Origin: an uncultured Clostridia bacterium
Lineage (GTDB): Bacteria; Bacillota; Clostridia; JAAYHZ01
DNA length: 64,000 nucleotides
Direction of reading: 5' to 3'
Assembly (NCBI GenBank): GCA_937894465.1
Contig: CALCRE010000293.1
Location: 1 to 64,000 of the forward strand
The notes beneath the pieces were generated by a model that worked only from the letters and a program-made list of their open reading frames with translations, was not told the origin of the DNA and searched no databases. Position 1 is the stretch's first letter. Every line of letters begins with the position of its first letter. Of this stretch, positions 26,679-36,630 are shown piece by piece. A program made the translations under genes and the position numbers.

Positions 26679-27032
26679 ATGCGTATAACACTATTTAAAA
26701 AGAAAACCATCCGTTCCATATCATTAAAACACTTTTTTAATGAGAAAAAGGTTCAACCGAACAATATTACAGTGGATGATGAATCAAAAAAGTTTTCCAA
26801 CCAAGAGCTGTTGGATGCCATTAAAATTGCTAAAGATGATTTGGACTTGGCAATGGAACATTTTCATTATGCAATGACTCCGGAAATCATCGACGGTTGT
26901 ATTTATAAAATAAAAGCTTGCATGGAGTACTATCAATATTTGTTAAAGTTAGCCAAGAAACAGGATCTGACTACATCATACATACCTTATCAACTAAAAA
27001 AAAGTAGTAAAAAAGAGGTGGCGGTTCTATGA
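26679..27032 (+). CDS. YaaL-like protein (DUF2508)
   Basis: 117 residues, AAAGGAGG upstream. The central part, with ELLDAIKIAKDDLDLAMEHF, then MTPEIIDGCIYKIKAC and YYQYLLKLAKK, matches the helical DUF2508/YaaL pattern, which is a short predicted helical hairpin of unknown function. The first 40 residues and the last 20 are low in conservation and basic. As in Bacillus, it lies directly before bofA, here with a 4-base overlap, so the two are cotranscribed and likely made during sporulation. Confidence 0.82.
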   Translation: MRITLFKKKTIRSISLKHFFNEKKVQPNNITVDDESKKFSNQELLDAIKIAKDDLDLAMEHFHYAMTPEIIDGCIYKIKACMEYYQYLLKLAKKQDLTTSYIPYQLKKSSKKEVAVL

Positions 27033-27211
27033 AAACCCTTATAAAATTTATTGTCCATATCTTGTTTGGAGCGGCTTTTTTATTTCTTCTAAATCGCATA
27101 TGTGCAGGAACCGAATACACACTCCCCTTAAACCTTTATACGGTTGTATGTACCGGCCTTTTCGGAGTTCCCGGTGTCATTTTACTCATATCTATGAAAT
27201 TCATCCTGTAA
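27029..27211 (+). CDS. bofA: BofA-family inhibitor of pro-sigma-K processing
   Basis: 60 residues with two membrane segments. The C-terminal half, LPLNLYTVVCTGLFGVPGV followed by ILLISMKFIL, closely resembles the B. subtilis BofA end (NLVTTAISG...IPGIAALVVIKQFII). BofA sits in the outer forespore membrane and holds the SpoIVFB protease inactive until a forespore signal arrives. It is shorter than the 87-residue Bacillus protein because the first of the usual N-terminal segments is missing. It overlaps yaaL by 4 bases. A weak AT-rich hairpin with a T7 run (27223-27247) may end the transcript. Confidence 0.88.
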   Translation: MKTLIKFIVHILFGAAFLFLLNRICAGTEYTLPLNLYTVVCTGLFGVPGVILLISMKFIL

Positions 27212-27257
27212 TCCTTAAACACTTGTATACAAAATACAAATTTTTTTCTCCTGAGTA

Positions 27258-27286
27258 TTTCAAAATGCATACTTTTATGATAAGAT
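27258..27286 (+). promoter_or_regulatory. Predicted promoter of nifJ
   Basis: TTTCAA at 27258-27263, a 17-base spacer and TAAGAT at 27281-27286, 100 bases before the ATG. The long leader contains the palindrome at 27315-27340. Confidence 0.4.
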
Positions 27287-27314
27287 GTATCTTGGTAATA
27301 ACATGCACATAGAC

Positions 27315-27340
27315 TATGTCGTTATCTAAATAACGACATA
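27315..27340. promoter_or_regulatory. Palindrome in the nifJ leader (hairpin or operator)
   Basis: A perfect 11-bp inverted repeat TATGTCGTTAT / ATAACGACATA with a CTAA centre. As DNA, TCGTTAT-n4-ATAACGA has the geometry of a Rex operator (TTGTTAA-n4-TTAACAA) with two symmetric mismatches per arm. As RNA it is a stable stem 47 bases upstream of the start codon. Confidence 0.5.
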
Positions 27341-27386
27341 TTTCATATTACATATGCAAAATTAATATTTAAAGGAGAAAGAGAAT

Positions 27387-30300
27387 ATGGGTAAAAAGAT
27401 GCAGACGATGGATGGAAACACCGCTGCGGCGCACGTTGCGTATGCCTTTACCGAGGTAGCCGGTATATATCCGATCACACCTTCTTCGACAATGGCAGAG
27501 TATGTTGACGAATGGGCATCAAAAGGACGTAAGAACATTTTCGGACAACCCGTTAAAGTCGTTGAAATGCAATCAGAAGGCGGAGCTGCAGGTGTTGTTC
27601 ACGGATCTTTGCAAGCAGGTGCTTTGACAACAACATTTACAGCATCTCAAGGGCTGTTGCTAATGATTCCTAACATGTATAAAATCGCAGGTGAATTACT
27701 TCCGGGGGTTTTCCACGTTAGTGCACGTGCATTAGCCTCTCATGCGCTTTCCATCTTCGGAGATCATTCCGACGTAATGGCATGTCGCCAAACAGGTTTT
27801 GCACTTTTAGCATCCGGCGGAATACAAGAAGTCATGGACATTGCAGGTGTTGCACACTTAAGTGCCCTCAAAGGACGAGTACCTTTCGTACATTTCTTTG
27901 ACGGATTCAGATCTTCACATGAAATTCAAAAAATCGAAGTAATGGATTATGACGATTTAAAGGGTTTGGTGGATGTTAAAGCATTGAAAGAATTCCGTGA
28001 GAGAGCCTTAAATCCGAATCGTCCGGTTTTAAGGGGAACGGCTCAAAATCCGGACATCTTCTTCCAAGCAAGAGAGTCCTCGAATACATATTATGAGAAC
28101 ATTCCGGCTGTTGTAGAAGAGTACATGGAAAAAATAAACGAATTGACCGGTAGAAAATACGGATTGTTTAATTATTACGGTGCTCCGGATGCTGAGAGAG
28201 TTATCATTGCTATGGGTTCTGTCACTGAAACCATTGATGAAACCGTAGATTATTTAATCTCCAAGGGAGAAAAGGTCGGTGTTTTGAAAGTTCATTTATA
28301 CAGACCGTTCTCTATTGAACACTTCTTAAAAGAAATGCCTGAAACAGTGAAAAAGATCGCTGTTCTAGACAGAACAAAGGAACCCGGCTCACTCGGTGAA
28401 CCTTTATACTTGGACGTATGCGCTGTTTACAAAAACAAATGTGATGCACCGCAAATCGTAGGCGGAAGATACGGTTTAGGTTCAAAAGATACAACTCCTG
28501 AACAAATCGTTTCAGTATTTGACAACTTGAAATCAGATGAACCTAAAAACGGATTTACCATCGGTATCATTGATGATGTCACTCATACTTCATTACCTCT
28601 AGGAGAAGAAGTAGACACAACACCGGAAGGAACAGTCAGCTGTAAATTCTGGGGATTAGGCAGCGACGGTACAGTCGGTGCTAACAAAAACGCCATTAAG
28701 ATCATCGGAGATAACACCGATAAATATGTACAAGCATACTTCTCATACGACTCCAAAAAATCCGGTGGTATCACCGTTTCTCACTTGAGATTCGGAGATA
28801 AACCCATCAAATCAACATATTTGATCAAGAAAGCCAATTTCCTGGCTTGCCATAATCCGTCTTATGTTCATAAGTACGACATGGTGTCGGATATTAAAAA
28901 AGGTGGAACCTTCTTGTTGAATTGCGGATGGAACATGGAAGAGCTCGAATCCAATTTGCCGGCTAAAACGAAACGTTATTTGGCTAAAAACGATATTAAG
29001 TTCTATACCATAGACGGTGTTAAGATTGCTCGTGACATCGGATTAGGCGGAAGAACCAACATGGTTATGATGGCAGCTTTCTTTAACTTGGCAAACATTA
29101 TTCCCATTGAAGAAGCAGTCAAACATATGGAAAACGCCATTGTGAAATCTTATGGCAAATTTGGTGACAAGGTTGTTGCCATGAATAAAGAAGCTGTTCA
29201 AAAAGGTATTGAACTACTACATAAAGTTAATGTACCTGCTTCCTGGGCAGATGCAAAAGATGCTCCAAAAGCTGATGTGAAGGACAGATCGAAATTCTTG
29301 ACCGACTTTGTTGATGTAATCAATGCGCAAGACGGTGATTCGTTACCGGTCAGTGCTTTTAAAGGTATGGAAGACGGAACATTCCCACAAGCTTTATCCA
29401 AGTTTGAAAAGAGAGGAATCGCACCTGTGGTTCCGGAATGGATCCCGGAAAACTGCATACAGTGTAACCAATGTTCTTATGTATGTCCTCATGCCGTCAT
29501 TCGTCCTTTCCTTTTGAATAAAGAAGAGGAAGCAAGTAAGCCCGCTGATTTCAATACTTTGAAAGCAAATGGGAAAGGCTTTGAAGATTATACATTCAGA
29601 ATTCAGGTTTCCTTGATGGACTGCGTAGGATGCGGAAGCTGTGCTGATGTTTGTCCCGCAAAGAATAAAGCTTTGGTTATGAAAGAATTCGATACACAAC
29701 ATGTCCAAGAAAAGAATTGGGAATATGCAATGTCATTGAGCAAGAAACCCAATCCGATGAAAAAGAATACAGTCAAGGGATCGCAGTTTGAGACTCCGTA
29801 CTTGGAATTCTCCGGTGCATGCCCGGGTTGTGGTGAAACACCGTACTTGAAGCTGGTTACTCAATTCTTCGGAGATCGTATGATGATTGCCAATGCCACC
29901 GGATGTTCATCCATCTGGGGCGGAAGCGCACCTTCCACACCTTATGCCGTTAATGATGAAGGCAAAGGTCCTGCTTGGGCAAACTCATTGTTCGAGGACA
30001 ATGCTGAATACGGTTTGGGTATGTATCATGGCGTTAAGCAGATACAAGAAAAAATCCAAGAACTGAATACAGAATTGATGTCAAAAGACGTTAGCGACGA
30101 TATTAAAGCCGCATGCCAAAAATGGATTGATACCCGTACGGACGGCGAAGCATCCATTGGCGCATCTGCTGACCTTGTGAGCGCACTTGAATCCATTAAT
30201 TCCGATGATGCCGCTGTTAAGGCAATCGTTGCTGAGTTGTTGGAGAAAAAGGACTATATGGTCAAGCGTTCCCAATGGATCATCGGTGGAGACGGATGGG

Positions 30301-30917
30301 CATATGATATCGGTTTCGGCGGGTTAGACCACGTTCTTGCATCCGGAGAGGATATTAATGTTTTGGTATTTGACACCGAAGTATACTCTAACACCGGTGG
30401 TCAAGCTTCAAAAGCAACACCCACAGGTAGTGTAGCTCAGTTTGCCGCTGCCGGTAAAGCAACCGGAAAGAAAGACTTGGGCAGAATTGCCATGACATAT
30501 GGATATGTATATGTTGCACAAGTTGCTATGGGTGCAAACCAAAACCAATTGATCAAGGCTATCACAGAAGCTGAACAATATAACGGACCTTCTTTGATCA
30601 TTGCTTATGCTCCTTGTATCAATCACGGTATCAAAGCAGGTATGAGTTGCACACAAGCACAAGAAAAGAATGCCGTTGAATCCGGTTACTGGCACTTATA
30701 CAGATACAATCCCGAATTGGCAAAGGAAAACAAGAACCCCTTCGTACTCGATTCCAAGGAACCCAAGCTAAGCTACCAAGACTTCTTGAATAGTGAATCA
30801 AGGTATGCTCGTTTGTTGAAATCTTCTCCGGATAGAGCCAAGGAACTGTTCGAAAAATCCGAAGCGGATGCGAAGTTCAGATATGAATCTTATAAGAAAA
30901 TGGCTGAACAAGAGTAA
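27387..30917 (+). CDS. nifJ: Pyruvate:ferredoxin (flavodoxin) oxidoreductase
   Basis: 1176 residues, the length of the single-chain enzyme; AAAGGAGA upstream. It converts pyruvate and CoA to acetyl-CoA, CO2 and reduced ferredoxin, the central step of clostridial fermentation. Motifs: N-terminal pyrimidine-binding domain with GIYPITPSSTMAEYVDEW; CoA/domain-III region with SCKFWGLGSDGTVGANK; two [4Fe-4S] ferredoxin motifs CIQCNQCSYVCPH (near residue 690) and CVGCGSCADVCP (near 745); the proximal cluster CPGCGE (near 811); and the thiamine-diphosphate site GGDGWAYDIGFGG (near 967) with YSNTGGQ. Single gene between its own promoter and a strong terminator. Confidence 0.98.
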   Translation: MGKKMQTMDGNTAAAHVAYAFTEVAGIYPITPSSTMAEYVDEWASKGRKNIFGQPVKVVEMQSEGGAAGVVHGSLQAGALTTTFTASQGLLLMIPNMYKIAGELLPGVFHVSARALASHALSIFGDHSDVMACRQTGFALLASGGIQEVMDIAGVAHLSALKGRVPFVHFFDGFRSSHEIQKIEVMDYDDLKGLVDVKALKEFRERALNPNRPVLRGTAQNPDIFFQARESSNTYYENIPAVVEEYMEKINELTGRKYGLFNYYGAPDAERVIIAMGSVTETIDETVDYLISKGEKVGVLKVHLYRPFSIEHFLKEMPETVKKIAVLDRTKEPGSLGEPLYLDVCAVYKNKCDAPQIVGGRYGLGSKDTTPEQIVSVFDNLKSDEPKNGFTIGIIDDVTHTSLPLGEEVDTTPEGTVSCKFWGLGSDGTVGANKNAIKIIGDNTDKYVQAYFSYDSKKSGGITVSHLRFGDKPIKSTYLIKKANFLACHNPSYVHKYDMVSDIKKGGTFLLNCGWNMEELESNLPAKTKRYLAKNDIKFYTIDGVKIARDIGLGGRTNMVMMAAFFNLANIIPIEEAVKHMENAIVKSYGKFGDKVVAMNKEAVQKGIELLHKVNVPASWADAKDAPKADVKDRSKFLTDFVDVINAQDGDSLPVSAFKGMEDGTFPQALSKFEKRGIAPVVPEWIPENCIQCNQCSYVCPHAVIRPFLLNKEEEASKPADFNTLKANGKGFEDYTFRIQVSLMDCVGCGSCADVCPAKNKALVMKEFDTQHVQEKNWEYAMSLSKKPNPMKKNTVKGSQFETPYLEFSGACPGCGETPYLKLVTQFFGDRMMIANATGCSSIWGGSAPSTPYAVNDEGKGPAWANSLFEDNAEYGLGMYHGVKQIQEKIQELNTELMSKDVSDDIKAACQKWIDTRTDGEASIGASADLVSALESINSDDAAVKAIVAELLEKKDYMVKRSQWIIGGDGWAYDIGFGGLDHVLASGEDINVLVFDTEVYSNTGGQASKATPTGSVAQFAAAGKATGKKDLGRIAMTYGYVYVAQVAMGANQNQLIKAITEAEQYNGPSLIIAYAPCINHGIKAGMSCTQAQEKNAVESGYWHLYRYNPELAKENKNPFVLDSKEPKLSYQDFLNSESRYARLLKSSPDRAKELFEKSEADAKFRYESYKKMAEQE

Positions 30918-30951
30918 AAGAACTTAAAAACTTACAGGATACATTATATAG

Positions 30952-30977
30952 AAAAGCACCGGTTGTCCGGTGCTTTT
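30952..30977 (+). terminator. Rho-independent terminator of nifJ
   Basis: AAAAGCACCGG / CCGGTGCTTTT, an 11-bp perfect stem with a TTGT loop followed by T residues, 34 bases after the stop codon. Confidence 0.93.
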
Positions 30978-31078
30978 TAATATGTTAATGTCATTTACCT
31001 GCCATATTAAAACATAATCCCTTCTTTGTTTTCATATATTGAGAATAGCTGTACTACATAGGCGGAGGGATATGACAT

Positions 31079-32062
31079 ATGGAAATAGAGAAAATGATTG
31101 AGACGAATTATGATATAAAAGTATCTTCCTATATACCTTATCGAGACGGATTTATTATCAATGCACAAGATAAGAAAAAGTATTTCTTTAAATCGGTTAA
31201 TATCTCGGAAGAGCGTTTGATGTTTATTGACGGTTTAAAAAAGTATCTGGCCCAAAACGGTTTTCATAATACCGACCGATACTTGGAAACACATACGCAA
31301 TCCATTTGTATTGCCGAGGAAAATATTCGATTTGTACTTACGGATTTTATCGCGGGCAGAGAATGTGATTTTTTTGATGCGAATGACATCACCGATGCCA
31401 CACGCTTATTAGCCAACTTCCATAAATGCGCCAAAGGATATGATCATCCGGACAATAATTATATGCAAAATTATTTGGGGATGACACCAAAGTGGTATGC
31501 CAAAAAAATCAAAGAGTTCAATCGTATCAAAAGTCGCGCATCTTTTCGTAAAACCAAGTTTGATTCTCTCCTTATGGAACACATAGACTACTTTATAGAA
31601 CGAAGCACAACCTGTCTGACAAAACTAAAGCAATCCAATTATTTGGAGTTGGTCAAGAAAGCATATAACCGGCTTCCGATTTGCCACAACGATTTTTCAT
31701 ATTACTCCATTTTATGTAGTGAGAAAGGGTTATTTGTCATCAACTTTGATTCATGTCAATATGAATTATGTGTTTTTGACTTGATGGACTTTATGGTGAG
31801 GAGATTGCGAAAATGTAATTGGGATATTGATGAAGCCAAAAGAATACTGGTCATATACAATGAAATTATCCCATTGTCCAAGGATGAAATGGACTTGTTG
31901 AAAATTATTATACGTTTTCCGGAAAAACTATGTAAGACCATAAATCGATACTACAACAGCAAAAAAAGCAAAGCCAAAACCGGTTATTTATTAAAACTAC
32001 AGGAAATCATTGACGAGATCCCTTATTATGAAACATTTATCACTAAGTTTAGCGATCTATAA
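31079..32062 (+). CDS. CotS-like spore-coat kinase-fold protein
   Basis: 327 residues preceded by GGAGG. The fold is that of aminoglycoside-phosphotransferase-like proteins in the CotS/YsxE/YutH coat family: a N-lobe with KYFFKSVN, LTDFIAGRECDF at the hinge, and ICHNDFSYYSIL in place of the catalytic HGD-x-x-x-N loop. VINFDSCQYELCVFDL corresponds to the metal-binding Asp segment. Asn replaces Gly in the loop but the Asp is kept, so activity is uncertain. A mother-cell-type promoter may lie at 31034-31062 (ATATATT and TACATAGG), though this is weak. It ends 6 bases inside the convergent MFS gene. Confidence 0.82.
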   Translation: MEIEKMIETNYDIKVSSYIPYRDGFIINAQDKKKYFFKSVNISEERLMFIDGLKKYLAQNGFHNTDRYLETHTQSICIAEENIRFVLTDFIAGRECDFFDANDITDATRLLANFHKCAKGYDHPDNNYMQNYLGMTPKWYAKKIKEFNRIKSRASFRKTKFDSLLMEHIDYFIERSTTCLTKLKQSNYLELVKKAYNRLPICHNDFSYYSILCSEKGLFVINFDSCQYELCVFDLMDFMVRRLRKCNWDIDEAKRILVIYNEIIPLSKDEMDLLKIIIRFPEKLCKTINRYYNSKKSKAKTGYLLKLQEIIDEIPYYETFITKFSDL

Positions 32063-33364
32063 AACAGATACATGATCCCCAAACTTGCTCTTATTCAAGT
32101 ACAAATACACAATCAACAAGGAGTTCACGATAAAGCTGATGATGAATACAAATTGAATCTGGCTGTTGGGGAAAAACTCCCCTGTCATCACAGGCAAATT
32201 GACACGAAGAAGGTTTCCGGCAAAGGGACCTAAAATGCATCCGACTCCCACGACCATATTGTAAAAACCCTCGTACACGGATTTTTGTAAGGCCGGCATG
32301 CTATTAAATCTTAAATTCAATGTAGCTAATACCAAGCCGCTATTTGCGATTCCGGAAAAGGCATGGGACAAGAAAAGCACCCAGACACTTTTGTTGGTGG
32401 CAAAAGCCCAGCTGATGTACTCAAGGCTAAAACACACCAGGCAACCAATAAAAACCGCATACCAACCTTTCTTTATACCCATCCTCCCCCATACGGGCGA
32501 GACCACCCCTTGGACAATCATTCGAAAAGAAAAAAGGACAGAGTACAATAAATAGGAGATCTCCATGTACCTAAGCATATATATATTCCGGAAGGAGTAG
32601 CATAACCATGCAATAAAAAAGAAAATCGCAATATAAAGGGTCAGATTACGAAAAGACTTGTTTTTTAAGGGAATCGTGATCAAATCCGCCAACTTGGTCT
32701 TTTCTTCGGACAGATGATACTCCACATCGGTGATTCTACGTAATTGATAGTATTGTATCATAGCTAATAAGAAGGCTACGCCGTATATGATGAGAAACCC
32801 GGTATACCCTCTATGAAAGTAATCCAAAACAAATCCTAAAACAAAAACTACAACACAAGTCAGGAATTTATCCAGTATCTCCCTTTTGGCAAAATATTCA
32901 CCTCTATATTGTGGTAGGACAATTTCCATCACCCAAACATTCGTACCTGCTGTTACCATACCGTATAAAATGATTCCGACAGCCGTGACAAAAAGTAATA
33001 TAAGTCCAGCGGTTTCACCTTTTACAAATAAGGGAATGAGCACGAGGCCACACAATAAAATATATCCGGCCAACTGCATGAGGGAAATGACATTTCTCCT
33101 CCGAGTCAATCGTTCAAAAATCAAAGGAGATAGAAACATCGGTAAAAAGCTGTACACTGACATGGAAGAAACAATACTCGATAAAGTATCTCCGGCGCCG
33201 ACGAAAATGGCAAACCCGGATAAATACACCGAGATTGCTATCGTACTTGCAGTAAGCCCTCCTGCATTAGCGATATAAAATCTTGTCATATCTTTTTTTG
33301 TTTTCTCATCTATATTGGTATAGTTCCCATAGAAAACAAAAAATTGTTTAATCCTTTTAAACAT
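32057..33364 (-). CDS. MFS transporter
   Basis: 435 residues, about 12 membrane segments in two bundles with a central loop near residue 210 (TDVEYHLSEEKTKLADL). Motifs ERLTRRRNVISLMQ, at the loop between helices 2 and 3, and WGRMGIKKGWYA resemble the major facilitator superfamily. No substrate-specific signature is recognised. It lies 18 bases after fhs on the same strand and so may be cotranscribed with it. Its last codons overlap the convergent CotS-like gene. Confidence 0.85.
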   Translation of the reverse strand: MFKRIKQFFVFYGNYTNIDEKTKKDMTRFYIANAGGLTASTIAISVYLSGFAIFVGAGDTLSSIVSSMSVYSFLPMFLSPLIFERLTRRRNVISLMQLAGYILLCGLVLIPLFVKGETAGLILLFVTAVGIILYGMVTAGTNVWVMEIVLPQYRGEYFAKREILDKFLTCVVVFVLGFVLDYFHRGYTGFLIIYGVAFLLAMIQYYQLRRITDVEYHLSEEKTKLADLITIPLKNKSFRNLTLYIAIFFFIAWLCYSFRNIYMLRYMEISYLLYSVLFSFRMIVQGVVSPVWGRMGIKKGWYAVFIGCLVCFSLEYISWAFATNKSVWVLFLSHAFSGIANSGLVLATLNLRFNSMPALQKSVYEGFYNMVVGVGCILGPFAGNLLRVNLPVMTGEFFPNSQIQFVFIISFIVNSLLIVYLYLNKSKFGDHVSVL

Positions 33365-33382
33365 TTCTCCCCTTATTCTATA

Positions 33383-35053
33383 TTAAAACAACCCTGTAAA
33401 CGTTCCGTCACTCAATATATCCATATTTTCAGCGGCCGGTTTTTTCGGCAGTCCCGGCATGGTCATGATATTTCCTGTGATCACCACGATAAAACCCGCT
33501 CCGGCTGACAGCTTCACTTCCCGGACAGTAATCTCGAAATCTTCCGGACGCCCTGTTAAACTTGCATCATCAGATAAAGAATACTGAGTTTTGGCCATAC
33601 ATACAGGTAAGTTGGAGAACCCCATCTTCTCTAACTGTTCAATTTCCTTTTCCGCTGATTTTACATAATTCACACCTGCGCCACCATAAATTTCTGTGAC
33701 AATCAAGCGGATCTTTTCTTTAATCGGCAAATCCACATCATATAAAGGCTTAAAGCTAGAAGGTTCTTTCTCCAATAAGTCCAATAATTTTGCCGCTACA
33801 TCCAAGCCACCCTCGCCACCTTTGACAAACACATCCGATACAGCAGCTTCCGTTCCGTTTTGACGACACAACTCCATAACTGCTTCTATTTCAGCCTGAG
33901 TATCCGTGCCGAAGCGATTGATCACAACTAAAGCAGGAACGCCAAACTTTTTGACATTCTCCATATGCTTTTGCAAATTGCAAAAACCATTGCGTACTGC
34001 CTCAACATTCTCCACAGAGAGATTTTCGCCGGATATTCCGCCGTTGTATTTAAGCGCCCGAATAGTTGCCACAATCACAGCTACATCCGGTTTAAGATTT
34101 GCATATCTACATTTGATGTCAAAAAACTTTTCTGCCCCCAAATCGGCACCAAAGCCTGCTTCGGTCACCACGTAATCAGCAAGTTTGAGCCCCATGCGTG
34201 TGGCTATGACACTGTTACATCCATGAGCAATATTGGCGAAAGGCCCTCCGTGTACCAAAGCCGGGGTATTCTCCAATGTCTGAACCAAATTCGGTTTGAT
34301 GGCATCCTTGAGCAGCAAAGCCATGGCTCCTTGTACTTTTAAGTCCTCCACTCGGATGGGTTGCCCTGTTACGGAATAAGCAACGACAATTCTCTTGATT
34401 CTTTCCTTTAAATCATCCAAATCATTGGCTAAACACAAAATGGCCATCAATTCGGATGCTACGGTAATAATGAACCCATCTTCTCTGGGGACACCGTTTA
34501 TTTTCCCGCCTAGCCCCACAACAATTTCTCGCAAAGCACGGTCGTTCATATCCATGGATCTTTTCCACATAATCGAAGCAGGGTGAATATTCAAGCTGTT
34601 TCCCTGGTGAATATGGTTGTCTATACAAGCACTTAAAAGATTGTTAGCAGCAGTTAAGGCATGCATATCTCCGGTAAAATGAAGGTTGATGTCCTCCATG
34701 GGAACCACTTGGGAATATCCGCCTCCGGCAGCGCCGCCTTTCATCCCCATCACCGGGCCTAACGAAGGTTCCCGTAAACATATGACCGCTTTTTTACCCG
34801 CTTTACACAAAGCTTGCCCCAAGCCGATGGTCATGGTGGTTTTCCCTTCTCCTGCAGGGGTGGGATTAATTGCAGTCACTAATATTAATTTCCCGTCCCT
34901 TTTCTCCTTGATCCGGTTAAAAAAGTCCAATGAAATTTTTGCTTTGTATCGTCCGTATAATTCGATATATTCTTCAGGTATGCCCAATCCACAGGCGATA
35001 TCCATAATAGGTTTCATATTACACCTAGTGACTATGTCAATGTCAGATTTCAT
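33383..35053 (-). CDS. fhs: Formate--tetrahydrofolate ligase
   Basis: 556 residues from ATG 35053 (GAGGTAAATAT upstream), exactly the usual length; a longer frame to 35131 is not supported. It makes 10-formyl-THF from formate, THF and ATP. Motifs: [19 protein letters not shown] (P-loop), [21 protein letters not shown] split over residues 95-115, [12 protein letters not shown], and [13 protein letters not shown]. Located after the glycine cleavage operon and its terminator, it supplies one-carbon units for purines and methyl groups, with the stand-alone AICAR formyltransferase as one consumer in this window. Confidence 0.98.
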   Translation of the reverse strand: MKSDIDIVTRCNMKPIMDIACGLGIPEEYIELYGRYKAKISLDFFNRIKEKRDGKLILVTAINPTPAGEGKTTMTIGLGQALCKAGKKAVICLREPSLGPVMGMKGGAAGGGYSQVVPMEDINLHFTGDMHALTAANNLLSACIDNHIHQGNSLNIHPASIMWKRSMDMNDRALREIVVGLGGKINGVPREDGFIITVASELMAILCLANDLDDLKERIKRIVVAYSVTGQPIRVEDLKVQGAMALLLKDAIKPNLVQTLENTPALVHGGPFANIAHGCNSVIATRMGLKLADYVVTEAGFGADLGAEKFFDIKCRYANLKPDVAVIVATIRALKYNGGISGENLSVENVEAVRNGFCNLQKHMENVKKFGVPALVVINRFGTDTQAEIEAVMELCRQNGTEAAVSDVFVKGGEGGLDVAAKLLDLLEKEPSSFKPLYDVDLPIKEKIRLIVTEIYGGAGVNYVKSAEKEIEQLEKMGFSNLPVCMAKTQYSLSDDASLTGRPEDFEITVREVKLSAGAGFIVVITGNIMTMPGLPKKPAAENMDILSDGTFTGLF

Positions 35054-35136
35054 ATATTTACCTCGATTTCTAATGCTTAAAAAACGCATGCATAGATTAT
35101 ATCCGTAACATCTTAATAATTCAATAGACAAATAAA

Positions 35137-35166
35137 TGTCCGGTTGATCAACCGATCAACCGGACA
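35137..35166 (-). terminator. Terminator of the glycine cleavage operon
   Basis: A 13-bp perfect stem TGTCCGGTTGATC / GATCAACCGGACA with a 4-base loop. On the minus strand it is followed by TTATTTGTCTATT. It lies 25 bases after the gcvPB stop and separates it from fhs. Confidence 0.85.
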
Positions 35167-35190
35167 CTTATATATTCAAACAATTTTGGT

Positions 35191-36630
35191 TCACTCCATG
35201 TATTTAATGACAGGATTTCTAGCCGCAGCCACTTCGTCCAACCGCCTCACAGTTTTGGTGTGAGGTGTGGTTTTCAGCAATTCAGGATCGTTAATCCCTT
35301 CTTGGTATATTTGCTCCATCAAATCACAAAAGCGGTCTAAAGTCTCCTTACTCTCGGTTTCCGTCGGCTCGATCATTAATGCCTCTGAAACAATTGCGGG
35401 AAAATACATGGTAGGAGGATGAATTCCGAAGTCAATCAAGCGCTTGGCCGCATCTTTTGCATGAATTCCCTGATCAAGCAATGTATCGTAGGAGACAATA
35501 AATTCATGCATGAATCCTTTGTCAAAGGGAATCTTTAGGAATTCACCTAATCGCTTGGCGATATAATTAGCATTTAAAACAGCATTTTCTGCAACTTGGA
35601 TCAAGCCTTCCCTGCCTAAGTTCAGGATATAGCAATAAGCCTTCACCAAAACACCGAAGTTTCCGTAGAAAGAATGAATCTTTCCGATGGAACAAGGTGA
35701 ACTGTAGTCAAGAAAATACCGATCCGAATCTTTTTTTACCACCGGATTAGGGAGATATTCTTCCAAAAACTTTTTCACACCGATGGGACCGGATCCGGGT
35801 CCGCCTCCTCCGTGAGGTGTGGAGAAGGTTTTATGCAAATTAAAATGCACCAAATCAAATCCCATATCGCCGGGTCTCACAATACCAACGATAGCGTTGG
35901 CATTTGCACCATCATAATACAAAAGTCCATTGACGGAATGGATGACAGATGCAATTTCTTCTATATGCTCTTCAAACACGCCTACTGTATTCGGGTTGGT
36001 TAACATCAAGCCCGCCACACCGTCATGAACCATTTCTTTTAGTTGTTGCAGGTCGGTTTGTCCCTTTTGGTCGCTTGGGATGGTTTGTACCGTAAACCCG
36101 GCCAAAGCTGCTGATGCGGGATTGGTTCCATGAGAAGAATCCGGTACCAAAATAATATTCTTATGTTCCAAGCCGTGATCATTCAAATACTTCCTCATAA
36201 TCATCAATCCGGTGATTTCTCCCTGAGCTCCTGCAGCAGGCTGCAAAGAGAAAGCATCCATTCCGGCAATCTCACATAATAGTTGTTGCAAACAGTGCAT
36301 CAGCTCCAAGCAACCTTGCACAGTATGCTCCGGTTGCAGCGGGTGCACATCGGAAAAGCCGGGCAAAGCAGCCATATATTCGTTTATTTTCGGATTATAC
36401 TTCATGGTGCAGGATCCTAATGGATAAAAGTTAGCATCCACACCGAAGTTTTTTGTGGAAAGGTCGGTATAGTGACGTACGACATCCGGTTCGCTAACCT
36501 CCGGCAGATCAGCCGGTGTTTTACGCATATATTTTTTAGAAAGTGTATTCATGTAGTCCGGTGTATCCATTTTTGGTAAATGTATGGCTCTTCTTCCGGG
36601 TTTACCTTTTTCAAATATTAGTTTTGTCAT
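35191..36630 (-). CDS. gcvPB: Glycine dehydrogenase (decarboxylating) subunit 2
   Basis: 479 residues. The PLP-dependent P-protein half that carries the cofactor: NLHKTFSTPHGGGGPG contains the PLP lysine, and earlier SHGTNPASAALAGF matches the family. It decarboxylates glycine and passes aminomethyl to lipoyl-GcvH. It overlaps gcvPA by 4 bases. Last gene of the riboswitch-controlled operon. Confidence 0.98.
   Translation of the reverse strand: MTKLIFEKGKPGRRAIHLPKMDTPDYMNTLSKKYMRKTPADLPEVSEPDVVRHYTDLSTKNFGVDANFYPLGSCTMKYNPKINEYMAALPGFSDVHPLQPEHTVQGCLELMHCLQQLLCEIAGMDAFSLQPAAGAQGEITGLMIMRKYLNDHGLEHKNIILVPDSSHGTNPASAALAGFTVQTIPSDQKGQTDLQQLKEMVHDGVAGLMLTNPNTVGVFEEHIEEIASVIHSVNGLLYYDGANANAIVGIVRPGDMGFDLVHFNLHKTFSTPHGGGGPGSGPIGVKKFLEEYLPNPVVKKDSDRYFLDYSSPCSIGKIHSFYGNFGVLVKAYCYILNLGREGLIQVAENAVLNANYIAKRLGEFLKIPFDKGFMHEFIVSYDTLLDQGIHAKDAAKRLIDFGIHPPTMYFPAIVSEALMIEPTETESKETLDRFCDLMEQIYQEGINDPELLKTTPHTKTVRRLDEVAAARNPVIKYME

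Noticed and set aside
33965..34342. A 125-codon plus-strand frame within fhs
   Set aside because: Antisense to a highly conserved enzyme; no start signal.
35137..35166. Inverted repeat before fhs as an operator or riboswitch
   Set aside because: The perfect GC-rich 13-bp stem with a 4-base loop and U-rich tail right after gcvPB is better explained as a terminator.
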